Positions 8,219-15,696 of a stretch of DNA of 64,000 bases are shown here, piece by piece. Positions within the stretch are counted from its first letter, which is position 1; the number at the start of each line of letters is the position of its first letter. The notes under the pieces were generated by a model, which saw nothing but the letters and a program-made list of their open reading frames with translations, was not told the DNA's origin and ran no database searches. The position numbers and the translations under genes were made by a program. The stretch lies in assembly GCA_964608315.1 (NCBI GenBank), contig CAZSNF010000014.1, positions 25,628 to 89,627 on the forward strand, read 5' to 3'. Origin of the DNA: VXPQ01 sp964608315. Lineage in GTDB: Bacteria; Bacteroidota; Rhodothermia; Rhodothermales; VXPQ01.

Positions 8219-8566
8219 TCAGGGCGAGCCACAGCAGATTGAAGACGGCCTCGTCGTTAGGGCAAGTCCATCGCACAGCCGGTCGGTTTCTGGGCAGGTG
8301 CATTTCGTCTCACAGAACAATCCGGTTTCTTCAAGTTTATCGATTACTTCTTTTACCGCCTGCATCGTATTCCGGTGTATGGTGTTCTTGTGTTCGCGCA
8401 CCCAGTAGTCCAACGATTTGGGTTTCTTGTGCTCGGCCAGAGTGCACTTCCTTGCCCCCTTGACGATGCATGTCATATTGTTGTTTACCATGTATTTTTT
8501 GAGTTCGACAGCGTCGAACCCGGCACGGTCTCCACCGTACGGAAGGTCAATCCACATTGTGTTCAA
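8219..8566 (-). CDS. Unknown small protein, accessory region
   Basis: Up to 115 residues from a TTG at 8566 (or 112 from the ATG at 8557). Composition is protein-like: a basic N-terminal half (KKYMVNNNMTCIVKGARKC, LAEHKKPKSLDYWVREHK), a helix (AVKEVIDKLEETGLF) and a C-X3-C-X-C cluster near the end (CETKCTCPETDRLC) that might bind a metal. I do not recognise the family. It begins 6 bp after the stop of the 39-residue ORF upstream (8572-8690), and three GAGTA-N5-TACTM palindromes lie upstream of both, so the two probably form one regulated unit inside the defence island. Confidence 0.5.
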   Translation of the reverse strand: MNTMWIDLPYGGDRAGFDAVELKKYMVNNNMTCIVKGARKCTLAEHKKPKSLDYWVREHKNTIHRNTMQAVKEVIDKLEETGLFCETKCTCPETDRLCDGLALTTRPSSICCGSP

Positions 8567-8571
8567 AGATT

Positions 8572-8690
8572 TTACGTTATAGAGTTACGGAGTGTCAGGG
8601 CGCCTTCATCAGCGGCTTTCGTTGATGCTGGCCAGAAGCACTCCACATATCCGTTATCTGACCAGTGGACCTTTTCCGTCCATTGAGACA
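8572..8690 (-). CDS. Unknown 39-residue protein, first gene of a small accessory operon
   Basis: ATG at 8690 is preceded 8 bases upstream by GAGGGGG, one of the better ribosome sites in the window. The product starts MSQWTEKVHWSDNGYVECFW and ends in LTLRNSIT; no family is recognised. The frame is open further upstream, but that part runs through an IS3-derived fragment, so the internal ATG with the ribosome site is preferred. It lies between the GAGTA palindrome array and the 112-115 residue gene and may be an antitoxin-sized partner of it; that is speculation from size and order. Confidence 0.4.
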
Positions 8691-8721
8691 TGTCTTGATC
8701 CCCCTCGCGCTCTTTGAAACG

Positions 8722-8757
8722 AGCGGCGACAGTACGCTGGCCGAACTCGCCAAACCC
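8722..8757 (+). repeat. IS3-orfA-derived fragment, chimeric repeat copy B
   Basis: GCGACAGTACGCTGGCCGAA-CTCGCC corresponds to the RGDSTTAELA codons of the IS3 orfA. It is followed by CCCATAACCTCCTTTTTCAC and then the GAGTA palindromes. The same order (orfA fragment, CCCAATAATCC, TTTTT, GAGTA palindromes) occurs at 8052-8139, and a third copy lacking the palindromes at 19540-19590. Confidence 0.55.
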
Positions 8758-8782
8758 CATAACCTCCTTTTTCACTCCTTTT

Positions 8783-8841
8783 GAGTAAAAATTACTACAT
8801 TTTAGAGTAATTTCTACTACATTTCGGAGTAGTTTTTACTC
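8783..8841. promoter_or_regulatory. Array of three GAGTA-N5-TACT(C/A) palindromes
   Basis: Sites at 8783-8797 (GAGTA-AAAAT-TACTA), 8805-8819 (GAGTA-ATTTC-TACTA) and 8827-8841 (GAGTA-GTTTT-TACTC), spaced exactly 22 bp centre to centre, i.e. about two helical turns. This regular phasing on one face of the DNA is what a cooperative dimeric repressor would need. They lie upstream (minus sense) of the two small genes 8690-8219 and just beyond the hsdR 3' end. Confidence 0.55.
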
Positions 8842-8909
8842 AGAACGGTGTATTCCGGCAAAACGGCCGCGCCTATGAATTAGTACGGGGCGGCGATTCC
8901 CACCCCACC

Positions 8910-11900
8910 TCACACCGCCCGCTCCACTGACAACACCTCCGCCTGTTCCAGCACGGTTCGGGTCGCTTTTTCCTGCTTGTCCGGCGGGTAGCCGTGCTTG
9001 CGGAGGATGCGTTTCACCAGGCGGCGGAGATGGGCCCGCACGTTTTCGCGCAGGGTCCAGTCGATGGTGACATTGCCTTGCACGGTTTCGACCAGTTCGC
9101 GGGCGATTTTCCGGAGAGTTTCGTCGCCCAGCACCTGGACAGCGCTGTCGTTGGTTTCGAGGGTGTCGTAGAAAGCCAGTTCTTCCTCGGATAGTCCGAG
9201 TTTTTCGCCGCGGGCCTGGGCTTCGTGCAGGTGGCGGGCCAGCCCGATCAATTCCTCGAGCACCTGGGCCGCTTCGATGGCTCGGTTCTGATAGCGGCGA
9301 AGACTGTGTTCCAGCATTTCTGCGAAGGAACGCGCCTGTACGATGTTCTTGCGCCGCCGGGAGACGATTTCTCCTTTCAGCAGTTTTTGCAGGAGTTCCA
9401 CGGCAAGGTTGCGCTGCGGCATGCCCTGCACCTCGGCCAGAAATTCGTCCGAAAGAATGGAAATGTCGGGTTTTTTCAGACCGGCTGCGGCGAAGATGTC
9501 GATTACGCCCTCCGGCGCCACGGCGCGGGCGATGATCTGGCGAACGGCGTGGTCCAGTTCTTCCTGGGGACGCTTGTCCGTGGCGGCCCGCTTGGTCAGG
9601 GCTGCCCGGATAGCCTGAAAGAACGCCACATCGTCGCGGATGCGGAGCGCTTCGTCGTTCGGGACGGCCAGCGCGAACGCCTGGGAGAGCTCGCGCACTA
9701 TTTTCACGAAGCGGTCCTTGCCGTTCTCCTGCGCGAGAATGTGTTCCTGCGCGGCAGGGAGCAGACTGAGTCGTTCCGTGGCCGATCCGGCGGTCCATGC
9801 AGACCGGTCGAAACCGTGAAAAAGCCCGCAGCAGACCTCGTATTTCTCCAGCATGGCCCTGACCGCCTCGCTCTGGTCAATGGCGGTCTTACCAGTCCCA
9901 CCGCTTTCGGTGTACGTTGCAAGCGCCCGTTTCAGTTCATGGGCGAGTCCGAGGTAATCGACGACGAGACCGCCCGGCTTGTCCCTGAACACCCGGTTGA
10001 CCCGGGCGATGGCCTGCATCAGCCCGTGGCCGCGCATAGGCTTGTCCACGTACATCGTGTGCAGGCTCGGCGCATCGAAGCCGGTAAGCCACATGTCGCG
10101 CACCAGCACCATGCGCAGCGGATCGTCGGGGTTGCGGAACCGTTTCGCCAGCGCTTCCCGGCGGGTTTTGTTGCGGATGTGCGGCTGCCAGTCCGTTTCA
10201 GAGGCCTTCCCGGTCATCACCACCTTTAGGTTGCCCTTGTCGTCGTCCTCGCTGTCCCAGCCGGGGCGCAGGCGTACGAGCTCCCGGTAGAGATCGACGC
10301 AAATGCGGCGACTCATGCAGACGATCATCGCCTTCCCGTCCATGGCTTCGAGGCGGCTTTCGTAATGCTTGACGATGTCTTCGGCGACGAGCTTCAGGCG
10401 CTTTTCCGAGCCGACGATGGCTTCGAGTTGCGCCCATTTGGTCTTGAGTTTCTCCTTGCGTTCGATCTCTTCGCCTTCGGTTACTTCCTCGAAATCCGGG
10501 TCGATACTGGGTTTCTCGCTTTCGTCAAGCGTCAGTTTGGCGAGACGGCTTTCGTAATGGATCGGGACGGTCGCCTGATCCTGAACCGCGCGCCGGATGT
10601 CGTAGACGCTGATGTAATCTCCGAACACGGTGCGGGTGTTGGCGTCTTTCAGTTCGATGGGCGTGCCGGTGAAGCCGATGAACGAAGCGCTGGGCAGAGC
10701 GTCCCGCATGTGGCGTGCATAGCCGTCAAGGAAGTCGTACTGGCTGCGGTGCGCCTCGTCAGCGATGACGACGATGTTGCGGCGATCGGAAAGCAGTGGG
10801 TGCCTATCGCCCTTTTCTTCAGGGAAGAATTTCTGGATGGTGGTGAATACCACGCCGCCGGATTCCACGGCAAGCTTGGCCCGCAGGTCGGCCCGGTTCG
10901 CCGCCTGTACGGGCGGCTGGCGCAAGAGGTCCGAACACCTCGAGAAGGTGGAGAAAAGCTGGTCGTCGAGATCGTTGCGGTCCGTCAGCACAACGATAGT
11001 GGGGTTCTTCATCGCAAGTTCCCGGGCGATGCGTCCTGCGTAGAAGGCCATCGTCAGACTTTTTCCGGAACCCTGCGTATGCCATACGACGCCGATGCGC
11101 CGGTCGCCCCGGTCGCCGCCCGGCCTGAGGCCCGCTTCGTAGCGGCCTTGTTCCTCGCCCGACATCTCCTCGGCCACCTCCCGCAGTTCGGCGGCCCGAA
11201 GAGTTTCGCCCACGGCGGTCCGGACCGCGTGAAACTGGTGATACCCCGCCATCTTCTTGGAAAGATGGCCGCTGCCGTCGTCCTCGAAAACGATAAAATC
11301 CCTGATCAGCGAAAGGAACCGCTCTTTTTCGAACACGCCCTGAATCAGCACCTGAAGTTCCGTATAGAACACCGGGGCCAGTTCCTCCCCGCCGATCGTT
11401 CTCCAGGGTTTGAACCATTCTCTTCCGGCGGTCAGCGTTCCGATCCGCGCCTCAAGCCCGTCCGATACGGCGAGTACGGCATTGCATGCAAACAGCGAGG
11501 GCAATTCGGCCTTGTAGGTCTGGAGTTGCTGTAAGGCGGTCCATACCGTAGTGTTTTCGTCCGCCGCGTTCTTGAGTTCGATCAGCCCCAGCGGAATGCC
11601 GTTGACGAACACCACGATATCCGGGCGGCGGGTATGTTTGTTCTCGATGACAGTGAACTGGTTCACCGCCAGCCAGTCGTTGTTTTCTGGAACGTCGAAG
11701 TCGATGACGCGGACCTGCGCGCCCCGGATTTTGCCTTGATCGTTACGGTACTCCACGGTCACGCCGTCCACGATCATGCGGTGAAAGGCGCGGTTCCGGG
11801 CTTCCAGCGTAGCCCCTTCCGGACGGATCAGTTTGCGGAAAGCGTCGTCCAGCGCTTCCTTAGGCAGACCGGGGTTGATCCTTGCGAGGGCTCCGCGAAT

Positions 11901-12047
11901 CACCGACGGAAGCGTCGCGTCCTCATGCGTTTTGCGCAGGGACTGGGGGCCGGGCGGCATATCCGGTCCACTGATCACGTTATAGCCCAACCCTCGAAAC
12001 CAGTCGAGTGCAGCGTCTTCTATGACGGATTCGGACAAAATGGCCAT
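8910..12047 (-). CDS. hsdR: Type I restriction enzyme, HsdR motor/nuclease subunit
   Basis: A 1045-residue subunit starting at the ATG at 12047 (MAILSESVIEDAALDWF); the longer open frame runs into the IS481 element and is not native. The N-terminal PD-(D/E)xK nuclease shows RPDIVVFVNGIPLGLIELK (about residues 140-158). The SF2 helicase motor follows: HTQGSGKSLTMAF (Walker A, about 327), DEAHRSQYD (motif II, about 429), FTGTPIE (motif III) and the C-terminal half with VVDYLGLAHEL. It looks full length. HsdR joins HsdM2S to translocate and cut unmodified DNA. Normally it is cotranscribed with hsdM/hsdS, but here an IS481 element begins 32 bp upstream of the start, so its original promoter link is interrupted and expression may now depend on the IS. 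Confidence 0.93.
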   Translation of the reverse strand: MAILSESVIEDAALDWFRGLGYNVISGPDMPPGPQSLRKTHEDATLPSVIRGALARINPGLPKEALDDAFRKLIRPEGATLEARNRAFHRMIVDGVTVEYRNDQGKIRGAQVRVIDFDVPENNDWLAVNQFTVIENKHTRRPDIVVFVNGIPLGLIELKNAADENTTVWTALQQLQTYKAELPSLFACNAVLAVSDGLEARIGTLTAGREWFKPWRTIGGEELAPVFYTELQVLIQGVFEKERFLSLIRDFIVFEDDGSGHLSKKMAGYHQFHAVRTAVGETLRAAELREVAEEMSGEEQGRYEAGLRPGGDRGDRRIGVVWHTQGSGKSLTMAFYAGRIARELAMKNPTIVVLTDRNDLDDQLFSTFSRCSDLLRQPPVQAANRADLRAKLAVESGGVVFTTIQKFFPEEKGDRHPLLSDRRNIVVIADEAHRSQYDFLDGYARHMRDALPSASFIGFTGTPIELKDANTRTVFGDYISVYDIRRAVQDQATVPIHYESRLAKLTLDESEKPSIDPDFEEVTEGEEIERKEKLKTKWAQLEAIVGSEKRLKLVAEDIVKHYESRLEAMDGKAMIVCMSRRICVDLYRELVRLRPGWDSEDDDKGNLKVVMTGKASETDWQPHIRNKTRREALAKRFRNPDDPLRMVLVRDMWLTGFDAPSLHTMYVDKPMRGHGLMQAIARVNRVFRDKPGGLVVDYLGLAHELKRALATYTESGGTGKTAIDQSEAVRAMLEKYEVCCGLFHGFDRSAWTAGSATERLSLLPAAQEHILAQENGKDRFVKIVRELSQAFALAVPNDEALRIRDDVAFFQAIRAALTKRAATDKRPQEELDHAVRQIIARAVAPEGVIDIFAAAGLKKPDISILSDEFLAEVQGMPQRNLAVELLQKLLKGEIVSRRRKNIVQARSFAEMLEHSLRRYQNRAIEAAQVLEELIGLARHLHEAQARGEKLGLSEEELAFYDTLETNDSAVQVLGDETLRKIARELVETVQGNVTIDWTLRENVRAHLRRLVKRILRKHGYPPDKQEKATRTVLEQAEVLSVERAV

Positions 12048-12079
12048 GGAGTTACCCTTCCGGCTGCAAGGGTGAAGTG

Positions 12080-13289
12080 GTTTAGTATTTATCCGACAGT
12101 CCGCCCAAAAAAGAGGGCGGCCACCGGGGTTTCCCTTAGATTGGGTTTTTCCGAAGAACCAATCCAAAAGGAGACATTCCGATGCCCGCCATTACAGAAA
12201 GTACGAAACGCAAACTATCCTTGCTTGAGCTCGCCGAGGAGCTCGGCAACGTATCGAAGGCCTGCCGCATCATGGGCTACCACCGCGACACGTTCTACGA
12301 GGTGCGCCGCGCCTTTCAGGTCGGAGGGGTTGCCGCCCTCGTGGAGAAGAAACGCGGTCCGAAGGAGCCGCATCCGAACCGGGTGGCCGAGGAGATCGAG
12401 GAGAAGATACTCGCCCTCTGCCTTGAGCGTCCGACGTGGGGCGCGCAGCGCATCGCCAACGAACTTCGGTTGAAGGAAGTCAACGTCAGTTCCACGGGCG
12501 TGCGCGGGGTCTGGCTAAGGCACGACCTTGCGCACCGTCATCAGCGGCTGCTGCGGCTGGAGAAAGAGGCCCGAGGCGAGACGCTTCTTCTGAGCGAGGA
12601 GCAGATACGGCTGCTCGAGAAGCACTCCTGCGACTTCCGTATGCGCCACATAGAGACGAGCGCTCCCGGAGAACTGCTCAATCAGGACACCTTCCACTGG
12701 GGAACGATCAAGGGCACAGGCAAAGTGTACGTGCAGGTCGTCGTAGACGCCTTTTGCTCTTTGGCCTTCGCAAAGGTCTACACCTCGAAGATGCCGGTCA
12801 CCGCCGCCGAACTGCTCTACGAGAGGGTGCTGCCCTTCTACGAAGCGCTCGGGGTAGAGGTCAAGGCCGTCCTTACCGACAACGGCCGGGAGTTCTGCGG
12901 ACGGCCCGAGCATCATCCCTACGAACTGATGCTCGCGCTGCACGACATAGAGCACCGCAGGACGAAAGTTCGTAGTCCGAGGACGAACGGCTTCGTCGAG
13001 CGCATGAACCGGACCCTGCTCGACGAATGCTTCCGCGTCAAGGGCCGGAGCAAGTGGTACCATACGCCAGAGGAGATTCAGAGGGACCTTGACGAGTATC
13101 TTGCGTACTACAACCTTGAGCGCAGCCACCAGGGCTATCGCCTCAAGGGTCGTACGCCGGCCCAGGCGCTGCGCGAAGCCCTTGGAAAAAAGAAACTGCC
13201 GCCCGTCGTTCCAAACGAAGAAAAACAGACCCTCAAACAAACCGCCTGATCACACGACGGAAACCCCATGTGTCGGGTAATTACTAAAC
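12080..13289 (+). mobile_element. IS481-family insertion sequence
   Basis: A 1210-bp element bounded by GTTTAGTATTTATCCGACA (12080-12098) and the inverted TGTCGGGTAATTACTAAAC (13271-13289); 17 of 19 bases match. It carries one transposase gene. No target duplication is visible (AAGTG before, TTGTA after), which suggests that recombination or an adjacent deletion followed insertion; indeed the gene to its right lacks its 3' end. It separates hsdR from the rest of the type I locus. Confidence 0.88.
12182..13249 (+). CDS. IS481-family transposase
   Basis: A 355-residue protein with an AAGGAG site 8 bases before the ATG. The N-terminal HTH (LLELAEELGNVSKACRIMGY and the FYEVRRAFQVGG segment) and the RPTWGAQRIANEL region are typical of IS481/IS3-like integrases. 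The DDE triad is present: NQDTFHWG (Asp), LTDNGREF (Asp) and RTNGFVERMNRTLLDE (Glu), with the final YYNLERSHQGYRLKGRTP block. It is complete and probably functional. It is transcribed opposite to the R-M genes around it. Confidence 0.92.
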   Translation: MPAITESTKRKLSLLELAEELGNVSKACRIMGYHRDTFYEVRRAFQVGGVAALVEKKRGPKEPHPNRVAEEIEEKILALCLERPTWGAQRIANELRLKEVNVSSTGVRGVWLRHDLAHRHQRLLRLEKEARGETLLLSEEQIRLLEKHSCDFRMRHIETSAPGELLNQDTFHWGTIKGTGKVYVQVVVDAFCSLAFAKVYTSKMPVTAAELLYERVLPFYEALGVEVKAVLTDNGREFCGRPEHHPYELMLALHDIEHRRTKVRSPRTNGFVERMNRTLLDECFRVKGRSKWYHTPEEIQRDLDEYLAYYNLERSHQGYRLKGRTPAQALREALGKKKLPPVVPNEEKQTLKQTA

Positions 13290-13968
13290 TTGTACAGCTT
13301 GCCATTTTTTGTGTGTCATATCTTATTGGGCCATCAGACATGACTATGAATGATGGTTTACAATAGTCAAATACCTCCTTACAATAGCCATTTCTTCGAT
13401 CATGATGAGACGCAACAAACACATTGACACGTTTTAACGACTGGCAGACTTGCGGATTTTCGAGAAGTGCAAGCCAACCCGTACGTTAAAGGTCACCAGA
13501 AAGTACGAAGGATACAGAGCCGACATCGAGAAATGTGAGTAAACTCAGGTTATTTGTGTCTTGAAATGTTGGGTAGCTATTGAAAAAGGTTCGGATTCGG
13601 ATACCAAGTGGCTCAATCTGTCTATGTGAAACTCCCACACTATAGGCATCAATCATATTGAGAAGTAATCCCATCGCAGCGCTTATTGGGAGTTCCTTTA
13701 AGCTGTAGAGTTGTATAGGCGTGAGACTCGGGTTTCGGGCAAGTGTCTCAATCTGTATATATCGGCATACATTCGGCAAATCACCAATGTGATCCTCATC
13801 GTAGTTTGTAATGAAGAGGCTTCGGATTGTGCGGATACCTTCTGCATAGAGATATTCCCACGGCCTACAGGTTTGAGAATGTCCGCAATCAAACAAAAGA
13901 GCGCTGCCATCGTTGGCTATTGCGTAGGCTGCAAAGCCGTGTTCAACGTTGAGGATTTGGAATTTCAC
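13290..13968 (-). pseudogene. Second MBL-fold hydrolase gene, broken by a nonsense codon and the IS481 element
   Basis: Starts with GTG at 13968, overlapping the upstream MBL gene stop (GTGA). The first 160 codons encode an MBL fold: LFDCGHS, then ITNYDEDHIGD, where the first His of HxHxDH-type motifs is Asn, and finally VLSGDL. A TAA at 13486-13488 follows. In the same frame, without any shift, the code continues RTGWLALLENPQV, FVASHHDR and PSFIVMSDGPIRYDTQKMA, the expected distal MBL segments (HH-R motif). The frame then runs into the IS481 end at 13289. So a single GAA-to-TAA-type change and an IS-linked 3' truncation have inactivated it, unless the stop is read through. It resembles ComEC-like DNA-internalisation MBL domains. 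Confidence 0.8.
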
Positions 13969-14972
13969 GGAATTAGGTCCTCCGTAATTGGGCCAACGTA
14001 CCAAGCTTTCACTTCTTTATTGCAGCAGGTTGCTCGGTTGATGCGCTCGGCGAAGTTCTTATTAGTTACCCAAAGGTGCATGGGCGATTCTTGTGCATCT
14101 ACTACCATACAGCCGGCTTGATTATTGGTGATTTTGGAAAGGCAACGGCGATTCCAAGCACCATATGCTAAATGCTCCGAACGCGCGTTTCCAAAGAAGG
14201 TCAGGGTCGGGTTTAGCGTGTCAAGGAATTCATAAGAACGTTTGGAATCTCGGCCATGGTGTGGGGCAATCAGTAAGTCGATGTTGGTGACATTTTCCCG
14301 GTGTTCTGCAAGAATGTGCTCCCATGTTTTATCGTGTGAATCTCCGGCGAACACGATACGATTTTTTCCTATACGGTACAGGAGCACATAAGAACAATCG
14401 TTGTAATCATTTGAATCATTTGCCGCATCCACGATATCTTGTGTAGGAGCCAGCACATACAAACCATCTCCTCCCTTGGAACCATTTTCTCCGACGTTGT
14501 AGAACTGTCCTTCGGCTTTAGACAGCAACGCCAGCCGCTTAGGGTTGCGCGACAGCTTTGCATCCCTTAAGTGTTTGTAGAATTCCCAATCTTTCTTTGA
14601 GTAGGGTGATCGAGCCCAAGATGAATCTTGCATCTCCTTCTTATTGTTAGTATCCCAGAAATTTAAAGGTTTGAAAGTTTCAAATAAGGCCTCAATGCCA
14701 TCCATGTGATCCATATCAGGATGGGTCTGGATGTAGCGGAAGATACTTTCGATAGCCTGATCATACATATAGGCTATTGGGTTTACAGGGTGTTCCTTCT
14801 GTCCAAAATTTCCCCTGATGTACTCCTCTACTAATTCGTGTGCACTGAATGACGCATCCGATGGATCAAAGGCCTTCGCATTATACACATCAATCACGGT
14901 TACATGACCAGAGTTATGTTCAATTATGGAACAGTCGCCATTTTTGACGTTCAGGAAGTGAATGATTGCCAT
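13965..14972 (-). CDS. ComEC-like MBL-fold metallo-hydrolase in the R-M operon
   Basis: A 335-residue soluble protein. The MBL metal motif is THPDMDHMDG (His84, Asp86, Asp88, His89), followed by VFAGDSHDKTWEHIL and LLIAPHHGRDSKRSYEFL near the C-terminus. No membrane segment or signal peptide is seen. The closest pattern is the ComEC/Rec2-associated MBL branch, members of which are often nucleases or phosphodiesterases. It is followed with a 4-bp overlap by a paralogous MBL gene (now broken) and preceded by membrane-protein ORFs. Repeated occurrence with a type I R-M system would suggest an auxiliary defence nuclease; that is inference. Confidence 0.75.
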   Translation of the reverse strand: MAIIHFLNVKNGDCSIIEHNSGHVTVIDVYNAKAFDPSDASFSAHELVEEYIRGNFGQKEHPVNPIAYMYDQAIESIFRYIQTHPDMDHMDGIEALFETFKPLNFWDTNNKKEMQDSSWARSPYSKKDWEFYKHLRDAKLSRNPKRLALLSKAEGQFYNVGENGSKGGDGLYVLAPTQDIVDAANDSNDYNDCSYVLLYRIGKNRIVFAGDSHDKTWEHILAEHRENVTNIDLLIAPHHGRDSKRSYEFLDTLNPTLTFFGNARSEHLAYGAWNRRCLSKITNNQAGCMVVDAQESPMHLWVTNKNFAERINRATCCNKEVKAWYVGPITEDLIP

Positions 14973-14977
14973 TTGTA

Positions 14978-15109
14978 CTATAGGTCTAGGGCAGCTTCTA
15001 AGAGGAAACGAGCGTATCGCTTGGCCGAGATAGCGATTATTTTCTTTCTAACCCAAGCGATCCAGAGAATAAGCAAAGCAAGGGAAAGAAGAGCTGCGCT
15101 TACGGCCAC
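14978..15109 (-). CDS. Possible 43-residue membrane protein (or 3' part of the upstream gene)
   Basis: The frame directly after the TGA stop of the 15131-15685 gene stays open for 50 codons and encodes a clear transmembrane helix (SAALLSLALLILWIAWV), a basic turn RKK and an amphipathic tail ending LLEAALDL. An independent start could be the GTG at 15109. Alternatively the TGA is a recent nonsense change or is read through, which would give the upstream protein a second C-terminal helix. It ends just before the MBL gene. Confidence 0.4.
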   Translation of the reverse strand: MAVSAALLSLALLILWIAWVRKKIIAISAKRYARFLLEAALDL

Positions 15110-15130
15110 AGCGATTGCTTCTTGATTACC

Positions 15131-15685
15131 TCAACCAGCCCAAATCTTCCACAAACATGCAAGCAGGGCCGCGATGGAGAGTGGTAAGCCAAACGACTTT
15201 AAACCGAGTAGGTTCCGACGAAATCCGTACTCTATGAGTCCTTTGAAAACGAGGGGATATCTCTTGCGATCCCGAGTTCTACGTATGAGTTCCTTGGTGC
15301 AGGCTTCCCAATAGGCATCCGCTGCCTCTGGATCACGCTGCTGGTCTTCCACCGATGGAATCTTGAGCCCAAGGTTGCGAAGTTTCGCATGTACCCGTTC
15401 CCGAGTGATTGAATTAAACTCGGAGTTCGAGTGTCGCAGAAGCCGGGTTGTGGGTGGGCCGCCCCATTGTATCCAAAGACGTTCTTCAAGATTTTTACCA
15501 AAATCGGCACCGACCTGACGAACTAGGAATGACAGCGGGGCAAACACTATAGCTGCAGCAGCTCCCAATGGCAGGTCAAGACCATGAGGCAGAACAGCCG
15601 CGAGAGTAAGGACGACCGGGGAGATCGTGAGATAAACGGGAAACGCCCGTGCTTGCCAACTGTAAGGATCTATTTTCGAACGCAT
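15131..15685 (-). CDS. Unknown membrane protein in the type I R-M operon
   Basis: A 184-residue protein. Two hydrophobic segments near the N-terminus (VYLTISPVVLTLAAVLP and LGAAAAIVFAPLSFLV), a soluble basic middle (RTRDRKRYPLVFKGLIEYGF region, with ERLWIQWGGPPTTRLLRHSN) and a C-terminal hydrophobic segment (LPLSIAALLACLWKIWA). The WGGPPTT-RLLR stretch is distinctive, but I cannot name the family. It begins 11 bp after the mnt-hsdS stop, so it is in the same transcript. An envelope-linked effector or sensor is possible. Confidence 0.6.
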   Translation of the reverse strand: MRSKIDPYSWQARAFPVYLTISPVVLTLAAVLPHGLDLPLGAAAAIVFAPLSFLVRQVGADFGKNLEERLWIQWGGPPTTRLLRHSNSEFNSITRERVHAKLRNLGLKIPSVEDQQRDPEAADAYWEACTKELIRRTRDRKRYPLVFKGLIEYGFRRNLLGLKSFGLPLSIAALLACLWKIWAG

Positions 15686-15696
15686 TCAACGCTTGC

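Noticed and set aside
12048..12167. Extra 40 residues at the HsdR N-terminus
   Set aside because: They are translated from the IS481 left end; the family-like start is MAILSESVIEDAALDWF at 12047.
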